Part shown: piece after piece, positions 1 through 12,738 of the stretch
Position numbering within the stretch: position 1 is the first letter of the stretch
Layout of the letters: each line of letters starts with the position of its first letter
From: Plantago elongata
Taxonomy: Eukaryota > Streptophyta > Magnoliopsida > Lamiales > Plantaginaceae
Assembly (NCBI GenBank): GCA_036897095.1
Contig: JAYMSP010000068.1
Coordinates: 1-64,000 of the forward strand
Length of the DNA stretch: 64,000 nucleotides
Reading direction: 5' to 3'
Notes under the pieces: model-generated
The model's database searches: none
The model's input: the letters and a program-made list of their open reading frames with translations, nothing else
What the model was told of the DNA's origin: nothing
Position numbers and translations under genes: made by a program

Positions 1-24
1 TATATATATATATATATATATATA
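1..24. repeat. (TA)n microsatellite at window edge
   Basis: An uninterrupted run of TA dinucleotides begins at base 1 and continues to about base 24. It is cut by the window edge, so its true length is unknown. Confidence 0.9.
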
Positions 25-1527
25 ATTAACAAAATATTCAATTGAAGTCGATTTGATATTGAATATTAACCGATATGCAATTACGCGAACACAACGCTAA
101 GTTTTACGGCCGGAACGGACATATACACCTGCTGAGACCGAGGCGTGAGAGTACCATATATCGTCCTTGCCTCAAGTCAAACCTCCCAATATGACCGTAG
201 TACCATAGTCCATCCTATCTGCCACATTTGACCAGTGTGAATTTAAAATAATTATACACAGATGAGATCATTAGATTAGCTGGTACAACTTGCCATAAAA
301 TTCAATATAGTAGTCAATAATTTGATGGGGTTAAATCCAAAACAAGCGGTGGCTAAGTAAATTTTGGATGTTGGACGCAGGCATGACGGACAAGGAGTAA
401 ACTGAAGCTGGGGTTGGCAACCAGGGGTAGATCCAGCCCATGGCTAGGGTCGGCTCTAGCCAGGGTACGGCGTCCGGAAAAAAATTAAATGAAAAATATA
501 AATGTTAAATATTTACATAAAGTATTATATGCACGTTATGTTACTGTAGTAACTTTCTAAACTTCTATACAAAAAAAGAAGTCCAACACTTCAATTGCAA
601 TTTGAACTAGTAACACATTAATTTTTTATTTCATTTTCTTTTTACTGTAATGTTTAATTTTTTTTTCGATCAATTCTTTTTTAAGGTTTTATCGTATATT
701 ATTTTTCTTTGTGTGAAATAATTTTTTTATCTTATATTTATTTTGTAGTTTTAGAAAGTCGATTTTAAAGCATTTGATTAAATACTAAGATCATCCAAAT
801 CGTATGGGTTTTTTTCCATATTAATAAAATTCATTATTTTGCAAGAATTTCACCACATGTAATACATATTTTCTTGTAAATTACATTCTCTTGAAATTAT
901 TATTTTATCTATTCATCATTTTCTCGTACTTTTACTTTCTGGTTTAAAAATATTTGTAATTTTCCTATTCATGGAGTATATTAGATGTTTAATGCAAAAA
1001 TGTGTTATACTGGTCACTAGTGAAAAAGTTTGGTAGGTGTTTGAAACAAGTCTTTATTATTCTTTAATTATACTTTCCAATTTATTTTTGTTTAGTTCTA
1101 CTATCTATTAAATTACTACAAATTTTACTTCCATTTTTTTTTGGTTTAATTGTACTATATAATTTTTTCTAGTCAATTTATGACTTTTTTTTGGTTGGAT
1201 GCTTTAATAATCCTTTTCTTCTACTTATATTACATCTATTAATATTATGTTATACTTATCTCTCTTTATAATTTCATCTTTTATATTCTTTCCCCTATTT
1301 ATGAGATGTCCTGATGAAAATTAATATTAACCTAATTCCCTTAATATAACTATCATACACGTTATTTGAATATCCGACAAAATCTTCAGAATCGGCTTTT
1401 TATAAGACATATTACAATGTCATGAACAATCATCGTCTGCTAGGACACTTAATTACGATTTGAATTTGACGAATAAAATACGATCCAGTCAAAATACTTC
1501 TTTCATGGGGTTTTATGATGCAGGGAA
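25..1527. other. Intergenic DNA, no gene seen
   Basis: AT-rich, with stops in every frame and no ORF of note. The stretch near 420-475 is more GC-rich and contains AGGGGTAGATCCAGCC, which resembles the end of a DNA transposon. I found no partner end, so it is not called as an element. Confidence 0.6.
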
Positions 1528-2150
1528 GTATTGTTTGTAGACAAGGTTAAGTTGTACGTGTGTTTCCTAGTTAACTTTAAGTTATCGATTTTGAAAATCT
1601 CAAACGGAGATTAAATTGGAATATTAAAAGTAAGGGACTTTACAGTTTAGGAAAAATATTGTCCGTAAACTAGGTTAGAGTTAAGTTCTGAATTCATGTT
1701 CCTTGCTTATGCTTCGTAATTATTTAAAGTTGTCGATTTTGAAAATCTAATGAAGATATCAAGCGGAGATATTAGAAACATGGGGCTTTTCCTTTTTAGG
1801 AAATATTGTTCGTAAACTAGGTTTGTGTTAAATTACACGTTCAGTGTGTCGTAATTATTTTACGTTATCAATTTCGAAACCTCACAAAGATACCGAACGG
1901 AATGTTTACCGTGAACTAGGTTAGAGTTAAGTTGCATTGAATTACATTCCGTGCCACGTAAATATTTCACGCCATCAATTTTGAAAAATCTCACAATGAC
2001 GTTGAATGTAGTTATTAAAAGCACTTAGCTTTACACTCTGTAAACTGCTTGTAGTTAGTTAAGTTGCAATAAATTACGCTTCAGGCTCTATAATTATTAA
2101 AGTTATATGTTCTGAAAGTTTCGTAAATATATCGAACGGAGACATTTAAC
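1528..2150. repeat. Degenerate tandem array, about five units of 100-150 bp
   Basis: The block 'AATATTGTxxGTAAACTAGGTT...GTTAAGTT...TAATTATTTxAAGTTATCGATTTTGAAAATCT...GAxCGGAGA' recurs with drift. Unit starts fall near 1528, 1655, 1801, 1903 and 2036. It ends about 280 bp upstream of the H+-ATPase TATA box, so it may lie within that gene's distal promoter. No coding capacity. Confidence 0.75.
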
Positions 2151-2432
2151 CCAGATAAACTATAATAATTAGAGTAAATATAATGAGATAGAAACACTTA
2201 AAAAGTAAGGATTACAACCCAAATACAGATAAACAAAATCTCCAAACTTTGTCAACCAATAAATAAAAATCCTCTTATAATTTGATATAGGAAAAGGGTA
2301 TTAAAATCCTTTTCTTTTCATCATTCATGAAATATCTATTGAGAAAGTGAATAAATAATAAATTAAAAAAAAGATAATAGGGCGGTGGGACCTAGTAGAG
2401 GGTCATACGGCGGGTATCATCTCTTTCACTGG

Positions 2433-2439
2433 TATAAAA
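2433..2439 (+). promoter_or_regulatory. TATA box of the H+-ATPase gene
   Basis: TATAAAA inside GGTATAAAAGTGG. Transcription would be expected to start about 30 bp downstream, near 2465. That is followed by a GA-rich then CT-rich leader typical of plant 5'UTRs, giving a leader of about 245 nt before the ATG at 2712. Confidence 0.7.
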
Positions 2440-2571
2440 GTGGCCTCTAGGCAATCCATTCTTCCTCAGAGAGAAGAAAGAAAGAAGAAGAAGAAAAGGA
2501 AGCCTAATATTCATTAACCTTTGCTTTCTCTCTTTTGATTTCCTTTCACTTGCTCTAGAAATACACATTCA

Positions 2572-2589
2572 ATGCATCTTTCCAACTAA
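2572..2589 (+). promoter_or_regulatory. Upstream ORF in the H+-ATPase leader (5 codons)
   Basis: ATG CAT CTT TCC AAC TAA (MHLSN, stop) is the only ATG between the predicted transcription start and the main ATG at 2712. It ends 122 nt before the main start, leaving room for reinitiation. Short leader uORFs have been described in tobacco pma H+-ATPase genes, so a translational role is plausible. That role is inferred here. Confidence 0.6.
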
Positions 2590-2711
2590 TCTTTTTCCAC
2601 CTCCAATCCTATATATATAAATCATATATATATATATATCTCCATTCGTGAGAAAACTCAATCTGAAATACTTCTTCTTCTCTTCTGTTCTCTGAGTAGC
2701 AGCAGCTAGTC

Positions 2712-5700
2712 ATGGGGATCAATAGTCTTGAGGATATCAAGAATGAGGCTGTTGATCTGGTATATACCTTTAACCAATCTTCTTTTTCTTCGAGATTCAT
2801 TCTTTACTGTCAATTTCTTGATCTGGGATTCTGTTTTTCTGCTGCTTCTATGCCTGGTTGATTCTTGCTTGAAATTAGACATTGATTTGAACCATTGCTA
2901 TTTGAATCGAGCATTATGTCGCGTATTGTTTGGTATGGAACTGAAATTGAATCCGTTTATGTGCATAAAAACCACACAAAAATTCAATTACATGTCGACT
3001 TGAATTTTTTTATAGTGGTGTTAATATTTGGTTATTTTTTTATACTAAGGTTTGTTTGATAAGCCCATGTGAAGATGATGATGATAAAAATAGATGCTTT
3101 ACTTCCATGTTCTTGCTTTTGCTTTCTTTTTTGTAGCTTTCGAAAACAACCCATTTCTCCTATTTCTGATTTTTCTCCATCTTTGACCTTGCTAAAATAT
3201 TTTTTTTGTTTTCACTGAGAGGCTAAAACTACAAAAAGTTACCGTATAGTCAAAGATATGCGACGATATGAGTGAGATTTGGAAACATATGTAGTAATAA
3301 ATCAAATCAAGAGCGGGTAGAGAACATGGCGTTATGACTGAAATTTAATGAGATTAACTTTTATAACCCGATAATTTAGGTAATATATCTTGTCATAATT
3401 GTTGATAATAATATTGAAAATAAATGCATCGGATGCTAATAATTAAATCAATATACAACGTAGTTTCACATGGTTTTGTTTGCTTTGTGGTCCATTATTT
3501 GCATACCGAATTGAAAGAAATGTGAAAAGGAAATTAGTAAGAAAATCAGTATTAAATTAATTACTTTTTCTCTTATTTTTTATAGACAAAAAAAAGAGTT
3601 TGGTTTATTTAGATGGTGTTATTGAGGAAATTTGGCAAGGTACTTTATCCGTGGTACTTGATATTTGGTAGTTGCCTCGTAATTAGCGATTTGGGAAAAC
3701 TAACTTTTTTGAAACGGTTCTGACTATTTTGGCCCCTGAACTTTGACTATTTCTACTGACAACCTATTTCATTTTCCTTTTTTTCCATTTAAACCAGCTT
3801 AATAAGTTTATTCTCATATTTCATCACTTATTTAATATAGAATTCAAGTTAAAAGTACTCGAATTGAATTGTGTTTTTCTAACCTGAGTTCTATTCCGAA
3901 CAGTAAATTAACTATTCTTTATTACACCCAAATCATTCATAATTCGTAATTACTTTTTATCGGAAAAACTTTGTTCTTTTTCGGGTCAGTCAAAATCATA
4001 CTACTACTTTATATACAAATCCCAATTATTTAGTTTATACTGATTTGATATTTAAGCATCTTTTCCATAAAAGTGAATTTTTTCCATACTTCGAATGCTT
4101 GTGTGTCAGTTTTAACAACGTAATTCATAGTTTACATAATATAAAAAGTGAAAGAAAGTGAAGGAGGAGGAACTAAACAAGATCTGATCTAAATAGGTAG
4201 GGAAGGAAGTTTTCAACTAATCAAGCATGTCTTTCATTTTATTATATTGTTATAACTTCCATTTGATCACTTTCATTTTGTTTATTATAATTAATAACTA
4301 ACTATATAACCTTGATATAATGAATAACTGACCCACCTGATTTATATTAATATGATACTCTGATATTTAATTATTTACAGGGAAATGATTCTTTGAAATT
4401 GTTATACTATCAAATTAGAGTGGGTATTTTATTTTAACCAATTATACTGTGAGTGAATTGCACGTGATGGCGACTAACAGAAAAGCGTCGCGTAAAGTCG
4501 AAAGAGTGGCGAATAGTTAGGAAACCAAGAGCCATTCTTCTCTGCGTATTTGAAGGAACAGCAACTGGGTGGGCCCCCACTCACGGTTTTGATAGTAGAA
4601 AGTCAACTTTCTAATGGGCCTGGTCCACATGACCTTTCATGTGATTTTACAGTTGAATCCACCTATTAAAGCTTCAACAAGCTGCAAATTGATACAATAA
4701 TTACATGAGAATCATATTAAACTGAATAGTCATTTTCTTGATTTGAAAATGGAACTAATATGTGATAATCATGTTTTGACAAATGTGTTCTTTTTATTTT
4801 TTTAACTTGAAGAAATAATTGTCATAGTTTAGTTGACTTGGATTACCTCCGTTTTTTTAATAATTTTTTAACTTTTTATTTTTCAAGTAACATTATAAAC
4901 TTTCTAATAACTAAAAAAAAAGAAGAAATTTTACTCCACTAACTAACTTTTTATTGTTTATCTTTTCTACTTTATTCAATCTATCTTACTTTATCACCTA
5001 CTTACAAACTTTATCAATATAATACCTCTTACAAATAATTTTTTATTAGACATTCTTTAATCTAATAGAAAGTAGCAAGCTAGGAACTTTTAAATGGACC
5101 GGAGGGAGTATTAAGGGGCTGATTGGCATGGCATTTGAATGGTGATTTTGATGAAATTGTGTTTGGAATAGAATTGAAATGAAGCATTTGAAGTATATTT
5201 TAGACCAAATCACTGTTTATCGAGTCAAATGGCGGCATTTAAATGCCAGCCCAATCAGCCCAAGGGTATCCTTCTTAATGCTAATGTCACATCAAATCTC
5301 AACTTACACTTTAGATACTGAAATGAAAGTAAGTGGTATTTTCTTTGGACAAGTGACATTGGATTTTCTTGGCAAGCATGAATAAACTAATCGTCCACTG
5401 ATTATGATGATGATTTTCAAACCTCAATATGGTGTGGAACTGTTTTCCAATAGAGCCTTTTGGGACCTAACATGTAACATGAATGCAAATGGTTATGACT
5501 CATACTCTTCGAGAAGTCTTGTAAGAAGTCCATCATGTCGAGTGTTGACAATGTTTCTGAATCTTGGATGTGAATCAGCGTAGTTCTTCATCACTCTAGT
5601 TGAAGTTAAGTACTATATCAATCAGTTTGTTTTGTCAATTAACCGTTTGTTTTCTTCTAAATAACAGGAAAAGGTTCCAATCGAGGAGGTCTTTGAGTCG

Positions 5701-8700
5701 TTGAAATGTGACCGCCAGGGGTTGAGCGCCGAGGAGGGAACCAAGAGGCTTGAAATTTTCGGGCCAAACAAGCTAGAGGAGAAAAAGGTTCCGTCTCTAA
5801 CCAACCCTGTCATAGTTTTACCATAGTAGAAGGCTATTTATGTTTGCAGTGAGATTAATATTATTATCATCTTGGTGATACAGGAGAGCAAACTCCTCAA
5901 GTTCCTTGGGTTTATGTGGAATCCGCTCTCATGGGTCATGGAAGCTGCAGCTATCATGGCAATTGCGATGGCTAACGGAGGAGGAAGGCCTCCGGATTGG
6001 CAAGACTTTGTCGGTATTGTCTGCCTGCTTGTTATCAACTCTACCATCAGTTTTATTGAAGAAAACAATGCTGGAAATGCTGCTGCAGCACTTATGGCTG
6101 GTCTTGCCCCCAAGGCAAAGGTATATATATATATAGACCTTTTATCATGATGATTTTCCATGAATGGATCATGCAAACTAAAACTCCTATTTTTATCTAA
6201 AAATGAATTATATGCATGGCTCTTAACACTCTCGATCTCAATGTAATTAATATCATGAAGATTTAAGTCTTTCAAATCAGTAATTCAGAACTATCTACAT
6301 TATGACATTGTAAGAGTGTTTACTGATTTAATTTTCATCATTTCTTTGAACAGGTACTCCGAGATGGACGATGGAGTGAGCAGGATGCTGCAATTCTTGT
6401 TCCTGGAGATATTGTGAGCATTAAGCTTGGTAACGTCATCCCGGCTGATTGTCGTCTTCTTGAAGGTGATCCTTTAAAGGTTGATCAGTCCGCACTGACT
6501 GGAGAATCCCTTCCAGTGACAAAGAACAACTATGACGAAGTCTTCTCCGGTTCAACCTGCAAACAAGGTGAAATTGAAGCCGTTGTCATTGCCACTGGTG
6601 TCCACACTTTCTTTGGTAAAGCGGCACATCTTGTTGATAGCACAAACCAGGTGGGACACTTCCAGAAAGTTCTGACCGCAATCGGAAACTTCTGTATCTG
6701 CTCCATTGCTGTTGGTATGCTTGCTGAGATTGTGGTCATGTACCCAATTCAGCACAGGCCATACAGACAGGGTATAGACAATCTCCTTGTGCTTTTGATC
6801 GGAGGTATTCCCATTGCTATGCCGACTGTCTTGTCGGTTACCATGGCTATTGGTTCACACAGGTTGTCACAGCAGGGTGCCATTACCAAGAGAATGACTG
6901 CCATTGAGGAATTGGCTGGTATGGATGTGTTGTGCAGTGACAAGACCGGAACTTTGACTCTTAACAAGTTGTCAGTCGATAAGAGCTTGATTGAAGTGTT
7001 TGCAAAGGGTGTGGAACCGGATCACGTTCTTCTTTTGGCTGCACGGGCTTCAAGAACTGAAAATCAAGATGCTATTGATGGTGCTATCGTTAACACACTT
7101 GCTGATCCTAAAGAGGTACATTGCATTCCGCTTGGTCATAAACCCTACAATTTCTTTCTTCTTTCTTCTGTAAAATAACGTATTTATCGCATATGGCTTT
7201 GTAGGCAAGAGCTGGTATCAGGGAAGTTCATTTCTTCCCCTTCAACCCTGTGGACAAGAGGACTGCCATAACTTACATCGACGACAATGGGAACTGGCAC
7301 AGAGCCAGCAAGGGAGCTCCCGAAGAGGTGATAATTATTTTCCCTGCTACCTAATACACAGCAAAAACAAAGAAATCTTTTTTGAACACTCTTGATATAC
7401 TGGCTTCTAATCCATTTCACCTGTTTCATTGTTATCAGATTTTGCATCTCTGCAAGTGCAAGGAAGACTTAAAGAAAAAGGTCCATGCTGTCATTGATAA
7501 ATTCGCCGATCGTGGTCTTCGGTCACTGGCTGTTTGCAGACAGGAAGTACCAGAGAAATCAAAGGATAGCGCAGGTGCACCATGGCAGTTTATTGGACTG
7601 CTGTCACTTTTCGACCCTCCTCGACATGATAGTGCTGAGACCATCCGCCGTGCCCTCAACCTTGGAGTAAATGTTAAAATGATTACTGGTATGTGAACTC
7701 ACCCTAATAGACATTAATTAATAATTTAATCTTAATATATGCCACAACTAAGTTTCCATCTGTATTAGGTGATCAACTTGCCATTGCTAAGGAAACTGGA
7801 CGTAGGCTTGGAATGGGAGTAAATATGTACCCCTCCGCTTCTTTACTTGGTAACCACAAGGACGAGTCTATTGCTGGGCTTCCTGTTGAAGAATTGATCG
7901 AGAAGGCTGATGGTTTTGCTGGAGTTTTCCCAGGTAATGTACCTTTTTGGGTTTAGGCTGTTCCAATTTTCTAGTTATCTCAGAAATTTGAATCTCATTG
8001 ATCTTACCATTTGATTACAGAGCACAAATATGAAATTGTGAAGAAATTGCAAGAGAGGAAGCACATTGTTGGTATGACTGGAGATGGTGTGAATGATGCT
8101 CCTGCTCTCAAGAAAGCCGACATTGGTATTGCTGTTGATGATGCTACTGATGCCGCAAGAGGTGCTTCTGACATTGTGCTTACTGAACCCGGTCTTAGTG
8201 TCATTATTAGTGCAGTCTTGACCAGTAGAGCTATTTTCCAAAGAATGAAGAACTACACGGTTAGCCTTTTGCCTTCTTCCCAAGATCTTAATATTCTACG
8301 TCTCTTGGTTGGTACTAATGTTTTTTTCTTGCTTAATCTTTAATAACAGATTTATGCCGTCTCCATCACCATCCGTATTGTGGTATGTTTAATCGTAATG
8401 TTTGGCATAATTCATAATCTAGTGGTTATCTACTATTTCTGATTCTGATTGCTATAAATATCATTTTTACAGTTTGGTTTCATGCTTATTGCTTTGATCT
8501 GGAGGTTCGATTTCTCTCCGTTCATGGTTTTGATCATTGCGATCCTCAACGACGGTATGATTATCTGATATCTATCTTCATTCCTGAACTTCCTTAATAA
8601 AATATCTTGTTGGCATAATTGTGGAGTTGCAAACCTAAATATCCTGGTTTTATATAGGTACCATTATGACCATCTCAAAAGACAGAGTCAAGCCATCTCC

Positions 8701-9813
8701 ATTACCCGATAGCTGGAAATTGAAAGAAATCTTTGCCACCGGTGTTGTTCTTGGTGGTTATCTCGCATTGATGACTGTTATATTCTTCTGGTTGATGCAC
8801 AAAACTGACTTTTTCCCTGTAAGAAAACTCAGAAACTTTTTTCATCCTACTCATTTCCTATCTTGTCCCCAGGACTAAACTGACTAAGTAACTTGACAAT
8901 GCAGGACACTTTCGGAGTGAGAAACATTAGAGATAGTGAATACGAAATGATGGCTGCCCTCTACTTGCAAGTGAGTATTGTGAGTCAGGCCCTTATTTTC
9001 GTGACCAGATCCCGTGGTTTTTCGTACTTCGAGCGCCCTGGAGCACTCTTGATGATTGCTTTCCTCATCGCTCAACTGGTAACTCTCTACGCCATTTGTT
9101 GAAAACATACCTTGAAAATTTTAACTTGGCTACTTTGAGGTGCTTAAACTGATCATACTTATCCCCTCTGTAGATTGCAACCATAATTGCTGTGTATGCT
9201 AACTGGGAATTCGCAAGAATTAAAGGATGTGGCTGGGGATGGGCTGGTGTGATCTGGCTCTTCAGCATTGTCTTCTACATTCCTCTAGATATCTTTAAGT
9301 ATGCCATTCGCTACATCTTAAGTGGAAGGGCATGGAATAACTTGTATGACAACAAGGTATGTATATTACATGCCTATAACTCTTCGTGTTCTTGTCTATT
9401 TCGCATCTCGTGTCTTAACTCTGTTAACATTTGAAACAGACTGCATTTACATCCAAGAAGGATTTCGGAAAAGAGGAGAGAGAAGCTCAATGGGCTCTTG
9501 CTCAGAGGACCTTACATGGACTTCAGACTCAACAATCAGAAGGAACTTCTGGTATTTTCAATGAGAAGAGCAGCTACAGGGAACTTTCTGAAATCGCAGA
9601 ACAGGCCAAGAGACGAGCTGAAATTGCAAGGTAAAGAATCACTCAAGATTCGTTATCGCAGACCTAATGGTTTCCTTTTAACCAAGTACTAACAGAAAGC
9701 ATTTTTGTATGTTTAGGCTCCGTGAGCTGCACACTCTCAAGGGTCATGTTGAGTCTGTCGTGAAGCTAAAGGGACTCGACATTGAGACCATCCAGCAGAA
9801 CTACACTGTTTGA
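2712..9813 (+). CDS. AHA: Plasma-membrane H+-ATPase (P3A-type proton pump)
   Basis: Uses ATP to pump protons out of the cell and energise the plasma membrane. Fifteen exons join in frame: 2712-2759, 5668-5787, 5884-6120, 6354-7115, 7205-7327, 7439-7688, 7769-7933, 8021-8259, 8350-8382, 8473-8554, 8658-8818, 8905-9078, 9174-9356, 9440-9630, 9717-9813. The total is 954 aa, against about 950 in the family. Visible motifs: TGES actuator loop, CSDKTGTLT with the phosphorylated Asp at about residue 331, GDGVNDAP hinge, SITIRIV (proton-gating Arg) in M5, and AILNDGT (proton-binding Asp) in M6. The C-terminal autoinhibitory domain ends in YTV, the 14-3-3 site formed when the penultimate Thr is phosphorylated. 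All key residues are intact and no frame is broken. The start [16 protein letters not shown] matches AHA N-termini. Intron 1 is 2.9 kb. Confidence 0.97.
4846..5108. mobile_element. Stowaway-like MITE in H+-ATPase intron 1
   Basis: The right end GGACCGGAGGGAG followed by TA, and the left end TA-CCTCCGTTTTTTT, match the Stowaway (Tc1/mariner) terminal consensus CTCCCTCCGT with a TA target. About 263 bp, AT-rich, no coding capacity. Confidence 0.7.
5115..5261 (+). mobile_element. Tourist-like MITE, family 1 copy A
   Basis: Terminal inverted repeats are GGGGCTGATTGG at the left and CCAATCAGCCC at the right. The left flank is TTAA. The interior matches the complement of 32076-32234 over almost its full length (shared blocks include GAAATTGTGTTTG and CCAAATCACTGTT). 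It starts a few bases after the Stowaway at 4846-5108. The short ORF over it is noncoding. Confidence 0.75.
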
Positions 9814-11277
9814 AGAAATCAAATCAAGTGGTGATGAGTGCTTGATCCTCAAAAAGACCAAGAACTTTGTTTAGACAAGAGATAAAAATTTGCTTGCTTG
9901 ATAAAAGAACCGTCTCCGATAGTAATGGAGACGGTAATTCGCCACATTTCTGAGTTGTTGTTATACTACATTTTTATTTTTCTGATGTAACTGAGACTCC
10001 GAGAGAGTACTTGTAGAAAGTGTTTTAATTTAATCTCTGGCTCTTGTGAGAGTACACAGTTAATGACATGCTGTAATGCAGTTTTTCATCTCATATTGCA
10101 TTTTTAATGGTTGATCATAAAGCCCTTTTTTGTAACTTGCATTTTTCTTCTTCTGGCATATTGAGTTCATTTCTTTGTACATCCCTGCTTGTTGCTGAAA
10201 CAATGCTCAACTTACTTGGTTAGACCTTGTGATATTTTACTCGCCATAACTATATTTATTTCGAATATGAACAAGTAGTTTCCGAGATAAGTTATCTAGA
10301 GACATTGAGTCAAAACACAGGGAATAATTAGTAAATTTGATCCTCCTTGGTATAATTTATGGAGAAACTCAATTGAACAGAAGAATACTGATTGAGGTGA
10401 AAATATTTCCAACCAGTTTCTAACTCAGTGGCGTTTACTTCTTTCTTATGCAGTTTACACTACTTCCTCTCTCCCTAAACTGCAAATTTAAAATGTTAGA
10501 ATTAAATTGAATAAGTTGCCACAGAGGAAAAATAGAAAACCAAGTAGGCTGCCAAGTGAACAGGGTATTAATTGCGAACATGAATGGATTGTGAAATTCC
10601 GAGTAAGTAGTCAATGTTATCTTCAACTAGAAACTTATTTAATTCAGTCCCGTTTAATTTAGTTTTGTAAATTTTAATGGAAAAAGAACATAACCATAAC
10701 ATAATACATAATCCTATTGAGATAGAATGCGGTCTATCATGCCTAACATTGTACAATGCACCAAACACTAGTAGACTGCATCATGCAATACACTGAATAA
10801 GATGGATTTGTAGTAGCCCAGGGCATTTAACCAATCCTTGGTACTCAATAGTTGATACTTGATACTTCAGTATTTCAGTAGTCTCACTAAGGCTCAAGGC
10901 TATCCTTGCAGTTAAGGCTATTTGATCCACAAATTCCAGTCATGATTTGAACAAAATGAAGTCAGAACATAGGGATGAGCTAGTATAGTAAAATGGCTGA
11001 ATTTTCTATACAATAGTATAGATCGAATTAGACTAGTACATGAACATGTTAAACACTCGTAGTGGATGAATATTAATATTTTCTAGTAATATATCGAAAA
11101 TTAACCTATTTCCACTCAATGAAAAGAAAAATACCATGAAGGTTTCCAGTTCAATTTATTTGCAAAGTTCCATTAATATTCACAATCAATAATATCACTA
11201 ATAAATTGTTCAAGATCAACCTTGTCATTTAAGCTTTTATATACTGACCATTTTTAACCTCTGACCATAGATAACAT
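9814..11277. other. H+-ATPase 3'UTR and intergenic DNA
   Basis: The first 250-350 bases after the stop are probably 3'UTR, T-rich with an early hairpin-like GAGACGG segment near 9920. The remainder, to the peroxidase promoter, is AT-rich without a recognisable gene. Confidence 0.5.
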
Positions 11278-11285
11278 TATAAAAA
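11278..11285 (+). promoter_or_regulatory. Possible TATA box of the peroxidase gene
   Basis: TATAAAAAAA lies about 55 bp before the peroxidase ATG at 11333, giving a leader of about 25 nt. Plausible but low in information in such AT-rich DNA. Confidence 0.45.
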
Positions 11286-11332
11286 AATTGTATTGAAATT
11301 CAATATTGATAAGGATTTTGTAAGCCTATATT

Positions 11333-12738
11333 ATGAAGAATCAATCTCACACATTTTTCCTGTCATTTTTGCTGCTCTCTTTCATCCTGAATCACATCAC
11401 CAATGCTCAATACCCTCCCCTAACAACTGGTTTCTACAAAAACACATGTCCTGATCTTGAGTCCATTGTTCAAACAGTAGTTCAAACAGAATTTCAACTC
11501 AATTTCGCGACTGCTTCAACCCTCCTACGCCTCTTCTTCATTGATTGCTTTATACGTGTAAGTCCGTTCTCCTTGCAAACTCCAAAATAATTCTTGATAT
11601 ATGTTGTTAGTTGTTACTCATCAGAACACAAAGTATGACTCGTCCAGAACATGTACATGGACTAGCTAGCTAGCCTGGATTACATGTTCAATGCTAAAGA
11701 TGATTGAATGATCTTGATGTACGAACCTAGCATTTGGTTTTCTTTTTTGCCTCCAGGGATGTGATGCATCCATCCTGCTGGAGACGCCTGAAGGCAAAGC
11801 AGAGAAGGATAATCCGGTTAACAGTTTTCTCAGCCGAGAGGGGTTAGCTGCGATTGTCAAGGCTAAAGAGGCAGTGGAAAATTATCCTCACTGCAAGAAC
11901 AAAGTCTCATGTGCTGATATACTAGCATTGGCTTCCAGAGATGCCATAAGCCTGGTATGTAACTCTATTTTTTCACATGTTTAACTTATAGAGTAACTAC
12001 TCAGAATCTCAGATTGCACATGCAAACAACGACTACAAACTGCCAATTCTGGCACCTGAATGTTAAAGATTCATTTTTTGTGCTATATAGGCAGGAGGAC
12101 CATATTATGAGGTAGAATTGGGACGAAAAGATGGCAAAATTTCGACGAATGACAGTGTTGAAATGAATCTTCCAGGTCCAGGATTTATCCTAGACCAGCT
12201 AATAAACATGTTCTCTAGGCATGGCCTTAACCTAATAGATTTGGTTGCTTTATCAGGTAACTACATAGTCAGCCTTATACTAGTAACAATATGCAGCTCT
12301 TATGAAGTTGTTCTCACATGATGTTTCATAGGTGCACATAGCATTGGATTTTCTCGTTGCCGCGCATTCTCCGACCGTATCTATAACTTCAGCTCCTCCA
12401 GCGAAATAGATCCGGCCCTCAATCCACAATATGCACAGCAGCTCAAGAAAATATGTCCTCCAAATGCTAATCCAAGCATCGGAGTCGACATGATTTCTGT
12501 TTCCCCAAGAAAATTTGACAATGTATATTTCAAGAACCTTCAGAATGGGAAAGGCTTGTTTACTTCAGATCAAGTACTCTTCACTGATCGTCGTTCCCAG
12601 GCCATGGTTAACCTCTTTGCATCGAACAATGTTGCTTTTGAACAATCATTTGTGAAAGCAATGATTAAGTTGGGGAGAGTTGGAGTCTTGACAGGAAACC
12701 AAGGAGAAATCAGAACCAATTGCCGCAAGCCAAACTAG
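11333..12738 (+). CDS. Class III (secretory) peroxidase with distal His replaced by Ile
   Basis: Exons 11333-11557, 11757-11954, 12091-12256 and 12332-12738 join to 331 aa, with the classical four-exon peroxidase structure. Residues 1-25 are a signal peptide ending ITNA, with mature protein from QYPP. Seen: distal Arg in LLRLFF (R66), the Cys pair in DCFIRGCDAS, SCADILALASRD, and proximal haem ligand in ALSGAHSIG (H199). Also seen are SDQVLFTD and the C-terminal NCRKPN. The tail resembles the Prx16/45/51/55/73 clade. The motif normally reading RLFFHDCF reads RLFFIDCF, so residue 70, the distal catalytic His, is Ile (ATT at 11540-11542). Everything else looks intact, including splice sites, so this is not an obvious pseudogene. 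Peroxide cleavage should be strongly impaired; haem binding may remain. Acts in cell wall or apoplast, or vacuole. Confidence 0.93.

Noticed and set aside
5838-6275. Minus-strand ORF of 145 codons
   Set aside because: Antisense of H+-ATPase exon 3, whose + strand frame is certain.
11333-12738. Calling the peroxidase a pseudogene
   Set aside because: Only one key residue differs; the frame, introns, signal peptide and the remaining catalytic and Cys residues are kept, so a coding gene is the safer call.
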